A stretch of DNA of 64,000 bases. Origin: Treponema sp. CETP13 (GTDB lineage Bacteria; Spirochaetota; Spirochaetia; Treponematales; Treponemataceae). A program made the translations under genes and the position numbers. Below the pieces are notes generated by a model, which did not search any database, was not told the DNA's origin, and saw only the letters and a program-made list of their open reading frames with translations. This document shows, in pieces, positions 47,296 through 56,252 of this stretch (position 1 is the stretch's first letter; every line of letters begins with the position of its first letter). Where the stretch lies: contig MLPZ01000010.1 of the NCBI GenBank assembly GCA_001885315.1, positions 27,044 to 91,043 of the forward strand, given 5' to 3'.

Positions 47296-48039
47296 TTAAT
47301 TATTAAATTTTTTCTTTGTGTCCGTTTTTAATCGTTCAAGTAAATGTTCAACCGTTATACTTGCCGCCTCTATTTTACCCATTATTAGCAAATAGCCATC
47401 AACAGAATTGTTATTTGCTAAAATAGGTATGCAGACTGCATGCACCCCTGTTTTTACCATAACTGAAACTGCACTGTGTTCTAATGCTGCCTTAGAAGCC
47501 GCATTTGTAAAATTAAAATCTGGATACATCTCCGTAATTGACACCCCTATTACAGAAGAAGGTATTGCCTCTTTTTTTTGAAAAGCTTTTCTCCATGCAT
47601 ATAAAATATTCCCTTGTGGATCAAGAACAATCATTTTTTCATTTATTTCATCAAAAATTGTATGTGTTAATGAATCCATAAAAAACAAACGTTTTGCTCT
47701 TTTTTCACTAATATTTTCAATTTCAGAATAAAGTGTTTTTAATTCTGCACCAAGAGTTCCTAGATTATTAAAATATTCCTTATCAACTACACCATTAATA
47801 CGGGCAAAATCTATCATTTTTTCTACCGTATTTGTACGTTTATATGAACGTTTAATTAGTAAAAACAAAAGGAATAAAAGAATTACATTAACAATTATTG
47901 TACAATACAGCATAGTTTCTCCAGCCGTTTTATTCCCTGCCAATAATAATAGATGCCAAGAGATAAAACCTGTAGCTAAGGAAGAAAGCATAGCAAGTAT
48001 AAAAAATATAACTACAAGAACAAAATTTACAATAAGCAT
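47296..48039 (-). CDS. Membrane-anchored PAS-like sensor protein of the ktr operon
   Basis: 247 residues. Two N-terminal membrane helices (about 3-30 and 42-64) are followed by a linker helix and a PAS-like domain (about 115-225; INEKMIVLDPQGNILYAWRKAF). There is no kinase, GGDEF or HTH output. The ribosome site CGGAG lies 8 bases before the ATG. It follows ktrA by 37 bases on the same strand, so it may sense a signal relevant to potassium uptake; that link is inferred from position only. Confidence 0.65.
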   Translation of the reverse strand: MLIVNFVLVVIFFILAMLSSLATGFISWHLLLLAGNKTAGETMLYCTIIVNVILLFLLFLLIKRSYKRTNTVEKMIDFARINGVVDKEYFNNLGTLGAELKTLYSEIENISEKRAKRLFFMDSLTHTIFDEINEKMIVLDPQGNILYAWRKAFQKKEAIPSSVIGVSITEMYPDFNFTNAASKAALEHSAVSVMVKTGVHAVCIPILANNNSVDGYLLIMGKIEAASITVEHLLERLKTDTKKKFNN

Positions 48040-48076
48040 AAATACATCTCCGTTTTTTTATTAATTAATTATTATT

Positions 48077-48769
48077 TTACAAAAGCGCTTTAAATTCATC
48101 TAAATCTGAATTTTTTCCAACAAGAACAAGAACGTCATCTTCCTTTAAAATTTCATCTCCAATTGCATAAATTAAGTTTTCTGCACGCTCAGGATTTCCG
48201 ATTTTATCCACAGAAACTGAAATTCGTTTAATACCAACAAGTCTCAAATTATATTTATTTGTAAGATCTATATTTGCAAGAGGCTTATCTATAAAGCGAT
48301 GAGGAACATAAAATTCTGCTATACTATAATTTTTTGTAATTCCGACTGTATTTAAAATTTCCGGTGCAATTAGACGCTCCGCAAGACGCCTACCTCCATC
48401 TTCTTGTAAATTTACAACTTCGTTTGCCCCAATTTGACGGAGAACTTGTGCATGTATTGTAGACAAAGCTCTACAAACCAAATAGGTAATGCCTCGTTTT
48501 TTTAAAAGTGCAGTAGTTACAATACTATCTTCCATACTGTTTAGAGCTATAATAGCTATATCTATATCACCTAAAGGAGCTTTTGCCATAGCAATTTCAT
48601 CTGTAGTATCTAACAACAATGCTGCTGTCACCTTGTTTTTATACATTTCTACCATAGTAGGATTATTATCAACAACAATAACATTTGCACCATTATTTGA
48701 AAGAACAGATGCAACACTTTGTCCGAAACTCCCTAAACCAAATACCGCATAAACTTTATTTTTTACCAT
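48077..48769 (-). CDS. ktrA: Potassium uptake regulatory subunit (KtrA/TrkA, RCK)
   Basis: 230 residues. The N-terminal RCK_N Rossmann domain has the dinucleotide loop FGLGSFGQSVA and the acidic ribose-binding residue of VIVVDNNP. An RCK_C domain follows from about residue 145. This cytoplasmic ring binds NAD(H)/ATP and gates the KtrB channel. GGAG lies 5 bases before the ATG and the gene begins 8 bases after ktrB. Confidence 0.92.
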   Translation of the reverse strand: MVKNKVYAVFGLGSFGQSVASVLSNNGANVIVVDNNPTMVEMYKNKVTAALLLDTTDEIAMAKAPLGDIDIAIIALNSMEDSIVTTALLKKRGITYLVCRALSTIHAQVLRQIGANEVVNLQEDGGRRLAERLIAPEILNTVGITKNYSIAEFYVPHRFIDKPLANIDLTNKYNLRLVGIKRISVSVDKIGNPERAENLIYAIGDEILKEDDVLVLVGKNSDLDEFKALL

Positions 48770-48777
48770 ATTAACTC

Positions 48778-50175
48778 CTACCCTATCGAAATATCAGCAC
48801 GAGGCCAACTAAACTTCACAGGATCTTCACGTATACTTGCAACTGAAAGCATAGTAAGTACCCCTATTCGTCCCCAAAACATAATTATAATAACCACGAT
48901 GCGTCCAACCATAGACAAATGACTTGTAATACCTGAAGAAACTCCAACTGTTCCCATAGCAGAAACAATTTCAAAAAGCACTTTAATTAAAGAAAACTGT
49001 TCAGTAAAACACAAAATAATAGTTCCAACACCAATTATTGCAATAGCAGTCGTAAGTACTAAGAAGGCCTCAATAACCTTGTTATAATCAATTTCATATT
49101 TATGCAAATGGACTTTTTTTTCACCATGCAAAAAAGAGGTAAACGCAGCTAATATGATAGACAATGTGTTTATTTTAATACCTCCACCAGTACCTCCGCT
49201 AGCAGCTCCTATAAACATTAAGATGCATAAAAATAAATAAGTTCCCGTGTGTAAATGTTCATAAGTAATAGAACTAAACCCCGCTGTTCTCATTGTTATG
49301 GATTGAAAAAATGCTGCCAAATATTGTTGCCATGTAGGCAAATTTTTAAGTGCATTTGTATATTCAAGCCCATATAATACTAAAGCACCACCAAAAATTA
49401 AAACACCTGTTCCCAAAAGCACAATTTGAGTGTTTAATGACAATTTTACTCTCTTTGTTTCTTTGTATTTTTTTCGATTTTTCCAAGAAAAAAACCATGC
49501 TTTAATATTGGTTATGGTACCAAAACCAAGGCTTCCTAAAATTATTAATAATGCTATAGAAAGTATGATAACTGGATTATTAGTAAAACTTTCTAAGCTA
49601 TCTGGAAACAAAGCAAAACCAGCATTACAAAAACCAGATACAGAATGAAAAATTGCATACCATATAATCTGTAAAGAAAACCCCAACTTTGGTATAAGTC
49701 CAATAAGAAGAAATATGGCCCCACAACTTTCGATAACAAAAGTTGTTATAATTATTGTTTTTAAAGCATCAAAAAGTTGTCCAGAGTCTTCTTCCGATAA
49801 GATAGTACTCAAGAATATTTTATCATTAATGGATACTTGTCGGCGCATAACATACAGAGTAAAAAAAGAAAGAATCATTATACCCAAACCACCTGTTTGA
49901 ATAAGAATTAATAAAATAAATTGACCTATAAAATTAAAATGTGTCACTGTATCTACTACAATAAGACCTGTAACACATACAGCAGAAGTAGATTCAAACA
50001 AGGCATTTATGACAGAAAGTCCGTGTCCATCTTTTGCTGTAAAAGGAAATAAAAACAGTACGGAACCTAGCACAATTACAGCCGCAAAACTTAGCATAAT
50101 TGTTACAGCAGGGTTGGAAGATAAGAGCTCCACATATTGGACAACTTTTTCATTTTTAGAATACGGCTTTTTCAT
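48778..50175 (-). CDS. ktrB: Potassium uptake transmembrane subunit (KtrB/TrkH)
   Basis: About 465 residues from the ATG at 50175. Repeated M1-P-M2 units with the conserved filter glycines are seen, for example STSAVCVTGL, VSGFCNAGFALFP, MRTAGFSS and ASGGTGGGIKINT, and the C-terminal SAMGTVGVSSGI. It forms the sodium- or proton-coupled K+ channel with KtrA. GAGG is 4 bases before this ATG; the frame is open further upstream to 50298, but that part has no ribosome site and would collide with the divergent gene, so it is excluded. Confidence 0.92.
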   Translation of the reverse strand: MKKPYSKNEKVVQYVELLSSNPAVTIMLSFAAVIVLGSVLFLFPFTAKDGHGLSVINALFESTSAVCVTGLIVVDTVTHFNFIGQFILLILIQTGGLGIMILSFFTLYVMRRQVSINDKIFLSTILSEEDSGQLFDALKTIIITTFVIESCGAIFLLIGLIPKLGFSLQIIWYAIFHSVSGFCNAGFALFPDSLESFTNNPVIILSIALLIILGSLGFGTITNIKAWFFSWKNRKKYKETKRVKLSLNTQIVLLGTGVLIFGGALVLYGLEYTNALKNLPTWQQYLAAFFQSITMRTAGFSSITYEHLHTGTYLFLCILMFIGAASGGTGGGIKINTLSIILAAFTSFLHGEKKVHLHKYEIDYNKVIEAFLVLTTAIAIIGVGTIILCFTEQFSLIKVLFEIVSAMGTVGVSSGITSHLSMVGRIVVIIIMFWGRIGVLTMLSVASIREDPVKFSWPRADISIG

Positions 50176-50233
50176 ATTACCTCGTTTTATTATGGTACTA
50201 TAAAATGGTTCATTTATCGAGCCCGCTAGTACC

Positions 50234-50262
50234 TTGCACTGAAAAAGATTACAAACTATACT
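50234..50262 (+). promoter_or_regulatory. Promoter giving a leaderless mRNA for the small membrane protein
   Basis: TTGCAC (50234-50239), 17-base spacer, TATACT (50257-50262), then only 7 bases to the ATG at 50270. No Shine-Dalgarno can fit in the transcript. Confidence 0.6.
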
Positions 50263-50269
50263 GATTAGT

Positions 50270-50638
50270 ATGAAAATGTTTAATAACTTATTACACAAAG
50301 CAGAAATTGATTCTACCCTTCCTGCTTCAGAGCAAAAGCTACAACAATTAAAAAGAAAACGAAAGGGGCTTAGTACTAATTATAATCTTGCAGCACTTTT
50401 GATTTTACTATTTATATATTATATTTATGATGCAAGAAAAGACGAAACAGGTCCAATTTGGCTTTTTATTTTTTTAGGAATACTTATCGTTCTTGCTGGC
50501 ATTATTATTTGGTATGACTTAAAGACAATGAAAAAAATTGATAAAGAAATAGAAAAAATTAAAGAAGAAAATCTAGAGACAGCAGCATCTTCTTCTGAAA
50601 ATGACCCTACAATTTCTAATGACAATTTAGATAAATAA
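50270..50638 (+). CDS. Small two-helix membrane protein of unknown function
   Basis: 122 residues: a charged N-terminal helix (QKLQQLKRKRKGL), two membrane helices (about 38-55 and 62-82), then a coiled-coil-like Lys/Glu helix (MKKIDKEIEKIKEENLE) and an acidic tail. No family recognised. It is divergent from ktrB and faces the large GGDEF gene, so it is monocistronic. Confidence 0.7.
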   Translation: MKMFNNLLHKAEIDSTLPASEQKLQQLKRKRKGLSTNYNLAALLILLFIYYIYDARKDETGPIWLFIFLGILIVLAGIIIWYDLKTMKKIDKEIEKIKEENLETAASSSENDPTISNDNLDK

Positions 50639-50669
50639 CACCGTGTATCTTCCAAAACAAACAATAGGT

Positions 50670-53600
50670 TTATTCTTCGTAAATAATTGTACAGTTTTTA
50701 CCTTTATTTTTTGCTTTATACATTGCTGAATCAGAATACTGCAACATTGTATCTAAATCCCAATTAAATAATGATTCTGTATTTGTACAAATCCCGGCGC
50801 TAAAACCCAATTTCATATCCGCTGGGATTTCTATTGTTTTTCCTATTTCCTTTTCTATAGCAGGAATAAAATAATTTTCATCTTTAAGAGCTTCTCTGAT
50901 ACGTGCAATGGCCCGTTCTGAATTTGGTTTTCTAACATCGAGTGTGAAAATTATAAATTCATCACCTCCATATCGATAAATAGAATCACTAGAACGAAAT
51001 ACTCTTTTTAAAACGCCTGCAAACTTTTGTAGTAAAAAATCACCTATAGTATGCCCAAACTTATCATTATAATATTTAAAATTATCCAAATCTATGAATA
51101 TAAAAGAAACATTTATTATTCCTTGATCTTTTGTTAATTTTACACTTACTTCCGTTTGTTTTATTTTTTCAGTGAGTGCTCGTCGATTATATAAGCCAGT
51201 GAGATCATCAGTTGTCGACATTTTATATAACTCTTTGTTTTGTTCAAAAATAATTAATGAAGATTGTAAATGTGAAAAAGCCACTTGAATTATACTTTTA
51301 TCATCCGAGGTCAAAGGAGAGCTTTTAGATGTGACAAAAAGAACACAGGCATTAAAAGTATATTGCGATAAATTTACATAATACATTGATTCACTAATTC
51401 TATTAACCTGGAAAACTACAGAATTCTTTTTTAATGCATATAGTTTTTCCCATTTTTCTTCTGGAGGATCTACCATCCCAGCAAAAACACATTTTCCAAT
51501 TATTTCCCATTTATTATTATTCGTTTTTTGAGCTACGTAGATCCCTTTAACTACTAAATAGTCAAAAAAATGTTGACAAAAACTTGCAACATATTTTTCA
51601 GCAGAGTCACAACGCATTGCTAATGCTGCTATTTGATTTAAGAATCTCCCTTCTTGCATTTTTTTTTGCACACGATTAACTAATAATTCCTTCGAAATCA
51701 TTTCTTCTACTAAATCAAGATTTACAAGTAAATTCGGAAAAGGAGCTTTTAGGCCTTGATAAATTCCAGGAGTTTTTTCTGAAAAATTTTGCAAATAATA
51801 AATGAAATTGTTTTTTTTAGCTATTGAAAGACCTAATTCATGATAAGTCTTAGCCAACTGAAATTCCTCAAACTTATACAGTTGTTCAGCATATTCAAAA
51901 CAAATAAATGCTTTTTCATGTTCAATATGTATACCTTTTTTTAATGCTTCATTTAAGGTTTTTTCAGAAACATCCACTTTACCATCTTTTAATAAGAATA
52001 AACTTTCTAAAAACCCTTGTAACACTTGAACATAGAGAGAAACTTCTTTATTGTTTATTTTTACATTATATAATCCAGTAGAGGCTTGTACATAACGACC
52101 AAATAAAAAATCTATAACAGCTTTTAAAATAACAAAATCATCAGAATTACAAAAAAAGGAATCGGGTATATGAAACATTTGCATTAAATGTTGAGTTTTT
52201 TGTAACAAAAGAAACGATCTTGAAAAATCCCTGCCAAAAAAGAGAGTTTTTGCAGCATTATAGAAAGTCATAACCATTTCATTTTTATCTGCATTCTTAA
52301 AAACATTAACTAAAAATTGATTTTCTATTTCAAAGGACCGAACATATTCTGCACGTAGTAAATAATCATATGCTAGACCATTACCACTTTTTATACGACT
52401 TAGCATATCACCAAAAGCAACTCGTAACGCATGACATTTTTTATTCCATAAAAGAGCATTTTCTGAATCCCCTTGCATAGAAATTAGAATTCCTTTCCAG
52501 TGATATCCCGTAGACAACGCGCATTTATTATCTAATTTTTTAGCTTCCTCTATTATTATATCAATATGAGATATTAACTCAGGAAGTTTTGAAACATCCT
52601 GAAACATTTGTTTTGGTATATGCAAGGATGCATTTATATAATTATTCTTAAGTCCTTGGCGTTGTAATTCTGCCAACAAAAATTTAAAACCTTCGATTGA
52701 TGTAGATTTTTCAAGTTGATCTTCTCCTGAATGCTCATACTGAAGACCTAATGCATACAAATAAGAGTCTTTTTTTGCTTTGCTTCGAGCTATTCGCGCA
52801 TACATTTTTTCTGTTTCAAAAAGACTTTTTGCTTCATATACAAAGGCAAACCATAAGTTTACTTCTGCTTCAACTTCACAAGAACATTTTTGTTCTAGAC
52901 ACGAAGACAAATAAAAAATACCATCGTCAAAATTTTTTGCATATATTTCTATTTTAGCACATTCAAGAAACAACTTTGCCCATTCTTCTTGTGTAAAATT
53001 TATTAAGTAAAGCTCTGATTTTAAGTACTTCTCTATCTCTTTTCCAGGTTTATACGAAAAAAAAGTTCTGTTGTTTCGCAAAATTGTAAAAATATCTTTT
53101 GCAGAACCTTTTTCTAAATAGTTTTGATATACCGATGCATTGCCAAAACTATGAATATAATTTTTTTCAAGATGTATTGGAATTTCATAATAATTAGGTT
53201 TTAAGGTTATCTCATTAAAAAAAGTATTATTAACAGCAACTTCCGAAAACTCATTTGTATCAAAACAAAATATAAATTTGTTAGATTGATGTTTTTTCTC
53301 TATTATTGATAGAAGTTCAAAACTTTCTTGTCCCATTTTTTGTGCATTTTCTATTATATAAACAGTATCTACCGACTCACTTAATAACGTTGCAACAGTA
53401 TTATAACAACGTTGTTTTTCATAAAAAAATTCTGTCTCCAAAACCATATCTTTGCGTTCTTGGCAAATTTTGTTATCAAACCAAGATCTAAATGATTCAT
53501 ACTGTAATGAATATGTAACTGCTTTTAATACATTTTGTGATGGGTGTATAAAGTCTAAGCACGAAAAGAAAGGAGCTAGGGGACTAAAAAAAACTTCTGG

Positions 53601-53750
53601 ATCATTCAAATCAAAAGAAACACTTGTTTTAGGACAATTCTCTTTTATAAAAGAAAATTGAGAAATATCTAATACAAGATTTAATACACAACTTGTATCA
53701 TCTTTTAGAAAATTATTTATAATTTCTGACACTAATTGTTGTATTTGCAA
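50670..53750 (-). CDS. Large diguanylate cyclase with degenerate ATPase-like, TPR-like and GAF regions
   Basis: 1026 residues. The first about 200 look like a worn AAA/STAND module: a Walker-B-like strand (TVYIIENAQ) but no Walker A. A long helical TPR-like part follows (about 250-680), then a GAF-type domain (about 700-850), and a GGDEF domain with FIDLDNFKYYNDKFGHTIGD and GGDEF near residue 928. The I-site R-S-S-D is five residues upstream, so activity and feedback inhibition are likely. Starts at TTG with GGAG 7 bases upstream. The layout resembles signalling proteins in which an N-terminal switch region controls the cyclase. Confidence 0.85.
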   Translation of the reverse strand: MQIQQLVSEIINNFLKDDTSCVLNLVLDISQFSFIKENCPKTSVSFDLNDPEVFFSPLAPFFSCLDFIHPSQNVLKAVTYSLQYESFRSWFDNKICQERKDMVLETEFFYEKQRCYNTVATLLSESVDTVYIIENAQKMGQESFELLSIIEKKHQSNKFIFCFDTNEFSEVAVNNTFFNEITLKPNYYEIPIHLEKNYIHSFGNASVYQNYLEKGSAKDIFTILRNNRTFFSYKPGKEIEKYLKSELYLINFTQEEWAKLFLECAKIEIYAKNFDDGIFYLSSCLEQKCSCEVEAEVNLWFAFVYEAKSLFETEKMYARIARSKAKKDSYLYALGLQYEHSGEDQLEKSTSIEGFKFLLAELQRQGLKNNYINASLHIPKQMFQDVSKLPELISHIDIIIEEAKKLDNKCALSTGYHWKGILISMQGDSENALLWNKKCHALRVAFGDMLSRIKSGNGLAYDYLLRAEYVRSFEIENQFLVNVFKNADKNEMVMTFYNAAKTLFFGRDFSRSFLLLQKTQHLMQMFHIPDSFFCNSDDFVILKAVIDFLFGRYVQASTGLYNVKINNKEVSLYVQVLQGFLESLFLLKDGKVDVSEKTLNEALKKGIHIEHEKAFICFEYAEQLYKFEEFQLAKTYHELGLSIAKKNNFIYYLQNFSEKTPGIYQGLKAPFPNLLVNLDLVEEMISKELLVNRVQKKMQEGRFLNQIAALAMRCDSAEKYVASFCQHFFDYLVVKGIYVAQKTNNNKWEIIGKCVFAGMVDPPEEKWEKLYALKKNSVVFQVNRISESMYYVNLSQYTFNACVLFVTSKSSPLTSDDKSIIQVAFSHLQSSLIIFEQNKELYKMSTTDDLTGLYNRRALTEKIKQTEVSVKLTKDQGIINVSFIFIDLDNFKYYNDKFGHTIGDFLLQKFAGVLKRVFRSSDSIYRYGGDEFIIFTLDVRKPNSERAIARIREALKDENYFIPAIEKEIGKTIEIPADMKLGFSAGICTNTESLFNWDLDTMLQYSDSAMYKAKNKGKNCTIIYEE

Positions 53751-53803
53751 ATTTTTACTCCAATAGTAGTTACATTCATGTCTTATATTTTTACTTTTTT
53801 ATT

Positions 53804-55309
53804 CTATTCTGCCCATCTTCTAGATGTCTCAACAGCTTTTAACCATTTCTGATATGATCTTTCTCTAAAGGCTTCTCCCTTTTGTGGAGAAAACCGTCTA
53901 TTCACTTTCCAATATTTTAATACTTCATCCTTATTTTCCCATATTCCAACAGCTAAACCTGCTAGAAATGCTGCCCCAAGAGCCGTTGTCTCGACATTTT
54001 CTGGACGAATAACATCTACTCCTAAAAAATCAGATTCTATTTGCATCATAATATTAGAAACACTTGCCCCTCCATCAACTTTTAATGTAGTAAGTGGATG
54101 GCATGCATCTTCTTGCATTGCTCTTAACACGTCTTTTACTTGAAAACATATACCTTCAAGAACCGCTCGACAAATGTGCGCTTTTTTTACACCTCTAGTT
54201 AGACCTACAAGAGTACCCCTTGCATACATATCCCAATAAGGAGCTCCAAGACCTGTAAAAGCAGGGACAAAATATGCATCATTTGTATCTGGGACAGAAG
54301 CCGCAAGAACATCAATTTCTGGGGCAGATTTAATAAGTCCTAGCCCATCACGAAGCCATTGAATTGATGCTCCTCCCATAAAAACGGAACCTTCAAGTGC
54401 ATATTCAATCTCATTATTATATCCTAGTGCAATTGTTGTTAATAATTTATTTTTTGATACTACAGGATCCTTCCCCGTATTCATAAGTAAGAAACACCCA
54501 GTACCATACGTATTTTTTGCATCTCCACACTCAAAGCAACCTTGTCCAAAAAGTGCTGCTTGCTGATCTCCAATGGCAGCTGCAATGGGAACAGAAAAAC
54601 CACACACAGAAGAATCCGTTTTACAGTATACCTCACTAGAATTGTGCACTTCTGCTAACATACATTCAGGGATATCCATAAGTTTTAACAAATCTGTATC
54701 CCACTCCTGCATATATATATTATATAACATTGTGCGGCTTGCATTTGTATAATCTGTAACATGGCATCTTCCACCACTAAGTTTCCACATAAGCCAAGTA
54801 TCTATTGTTCCTGCCAAAATTTCACCTTTTTTGGCTCTTTCTCTTAAACCAGGAACTACGTCCAAAATCCATTTTATTTTAGTACCAGAAAAATAAGCAT
54901 CTACTTGCAACCCTGTTTTTTCACGAATAACATCATCTAAACCTCTTGCACTTATTTCTTCACAAAAAGCAGCAGTTCTACGGCATTGCCACACAATCGC
55001 ATGATACACAGGCTTACCTGTTTTTTTATCCCACAGAACAACTGTTTCTCTTTGATTTGTTATACCAATTGCCGCTATATCATCCTCGGGTGTTATGTTA
55101 AGGTTTTGTTTTGCCCACTCAACCACTTCATTTAAAACAAGCAATTGACTTTTTAAAAGTTCTTCGGCATCTTGTTCAATCCAACCTGGTTTTGGACAAT
55201 ATAATGGATATTCTTTGCTTTTCGAGTATAGCGGTACAGCCTTGGTATTATAAATAATAGCTCGAGAAGATGTTGTCCCTTGATCTAATGCAATTATGTA
55301 TTTTCCCAT
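53804..55309 (-). CDS. glpK: Glycerol kinase
   Basis: 501 residues, the normal length. FGGY-kinase motifs: ALDQGTTSSRAIIY at the start (phosphate loop), GITNQRETVVLWD, the glycerol-binding IVWQCRRTA, AAIGDQQAALFGQ and the ATP-binding VDGGASVSNIMMQ. It phosphorylates glycerol to glycerol 3-phosphate. GGGG lies 8 bases before the ATG. No glycerol facilitator or dehydrogenase gene is next to it; instead it ends an operon with pfk and a hydroxyacid-oxidase-like gene. Confidence 0.96.
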   Translation of the reverse strand: MGKYIIALDQGTTSSRAIIYNTKAVPLYSKSKEYPLYCPKPGWIEQDAEELLKSQLLVLNEVVEWAKQNLNITPEDDIAAIGITNQRETVVLWDKKTGKPVYHAIVWQCRRTAAFCEEISARGLDDVIREKTGLQVDAYFSGTKIKWILDVVPGLRERAKKGEILAGTIDTWLMWKLSGGRCHVTDYTNASRTMLYNIYMQEWDTDLLKLMDIPECMLAEVHNSSEVYCKTDSSVCGFSVPIAAAIGDQQAALFGQGCFECGDAKNTYGTGCFLLMNTGKDPVVSKNKLLTTIALGYNNEIEYALEGSVFMGGASIQWLRDGLGLIKSAPEIDVLAASVPDTNDAYFVPAFTGLGAPYWDMYARGTLVGLTRGVKKAHICRAVLEGICFQVKDVLRAMQEDACHPLTTLKVDGGASVSNIMMQIESDFLGVDVIRPENVETTALGAAFLAGLAVGIWENKDEVLKYWKVNRRFSPQKGEAFRERSYQKWLKAVETSRRWAE

Positions 55310-55326
55310 TGCAATACCCCGCCTTC

Positions 55327-56232
55327 TTATCTTGAATATAATTCTTTATATTTATTTGATATACCGTCCTCTTTATTCTTGCATAAGGCACTAATAAAAG
55401 GGCGACCAACAAGTACTTCTGAAACTCCAAACAACGATGCAATTTGAATGTCACGAAACTTTCGTATTCCACCATCTATCCATAGTTTACCACAGTTTTT
55501 CAGTAATATTTTATAATTTTCGAATAAAAAATCTGCAGTACTCCCAATTCTATTTTCAACACGCCCACCATGATTAGAAATATATACTATGTCTGGCTTT
55601 AGGTTTTTAATTAGTTCTATATCGTCTTGTGTAAAAACACCTTTTACTGCAAAGGGTCGTTTTGAATGTTTTTTGAGTTCTAGTAGTTGGGTTGCAGTTT
55701 TTTTCTCAAGATGAACTTTGTTTCGCATGGTTAGAATATTATATGAGTCAATATCGACCCCAAAGATTTCTGCCACATTATTTGCCCATTCCATACGTTC
55801 AAATATCTTATCATTAGGATACGGTTTTATAAATACCGCAGCTTTTTTGTTTGCATCTAAAACTGCTTTTATACCACTCTGCAATTTTGTATCTGGACAG
55901 CCATCACCAATTGATAATTTTAGATTTGCTTTGACTGCAGCTTTTATCATTGTATCATAATAAGATTCTTCATCTGGCCAACCAATATTTTCTACAGCAC
56001 CAGTAATAGGGGCTAAACGCATAGTTGGAAGTTCTGTTCCGGTATTAGAATTTTTTTTTATTTTTAATGCCAAAGCTTCTTTAATAACTGTTTTTTCTGC
56101 CAATACATCCCATTCGGCACAATTTAATTTAAAATTTATGTTTCCACCAAAACCACCTAGACCTGGTAGTTCACCAAGACAACCTGTTCCACGACACTCT
56201 GTGCAAAAATGACATTTATAATTAATATCCAA
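55327..56232 (-). CDS. FMN-dependent alpha-hydroxy-acid oxidising protein
   Basis: 301 residues, a TIM barrel of the lactate/glycolate oxidase superfamily. It has the FMN-phosphate region LWIDGGIRKF and VLVGRPF, FAVKGVFTQDD with the active Lys, and SNHGGR with the catalytic His and Arg. A cysteine cluster C-x2-C-x2-C-x4-C (residues 7-18) at the N-terminus is unusual and could hold an Fe-S cluster or zinc. In an anaerobe the enzyme is more likely a dehydrogenase than an oxidase. TTG start with GAGGA upstream. It lies between pfk and glpK with gaps of about 20 bases. Confidence 0.85.
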   Translation of the reverse strand: MDINYKCHFCTECRGTGCLGELPGLGGFGGNINFKLNCAEWDVLAEKTVIKEALALKIKKNSNTGTELPTMRLAPITGAVENIGWPDEESYYDTMIKAAVKANLKLSIGDGCPDTKLQSGIKAVLDANKKAAVFIKPYPNDKIFERMEWANNVAEIFGVDIDSYNILTMRNKVHLEKKTATQLLELKKHSKRPFAVKGVFTQDDIELIKNLKPDIVYISNHGGRVENRIGSTADFLFENYKILLKNCGKLWIDGGIRKFRDIQIASLFGVSEVLVGRPFISALCKNKEDGISNKYKELYSR

Positions 56233-56252
56233 ATTTTATCCTCATTAACATG

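Noticed and set aside
50176..50269. Cyclic di-AMP or other riboswitch upstream of ktrB
   Set aside because: The gap to the divergent promoter is under 100 bases and shows no riboswitch-like conserved helices.
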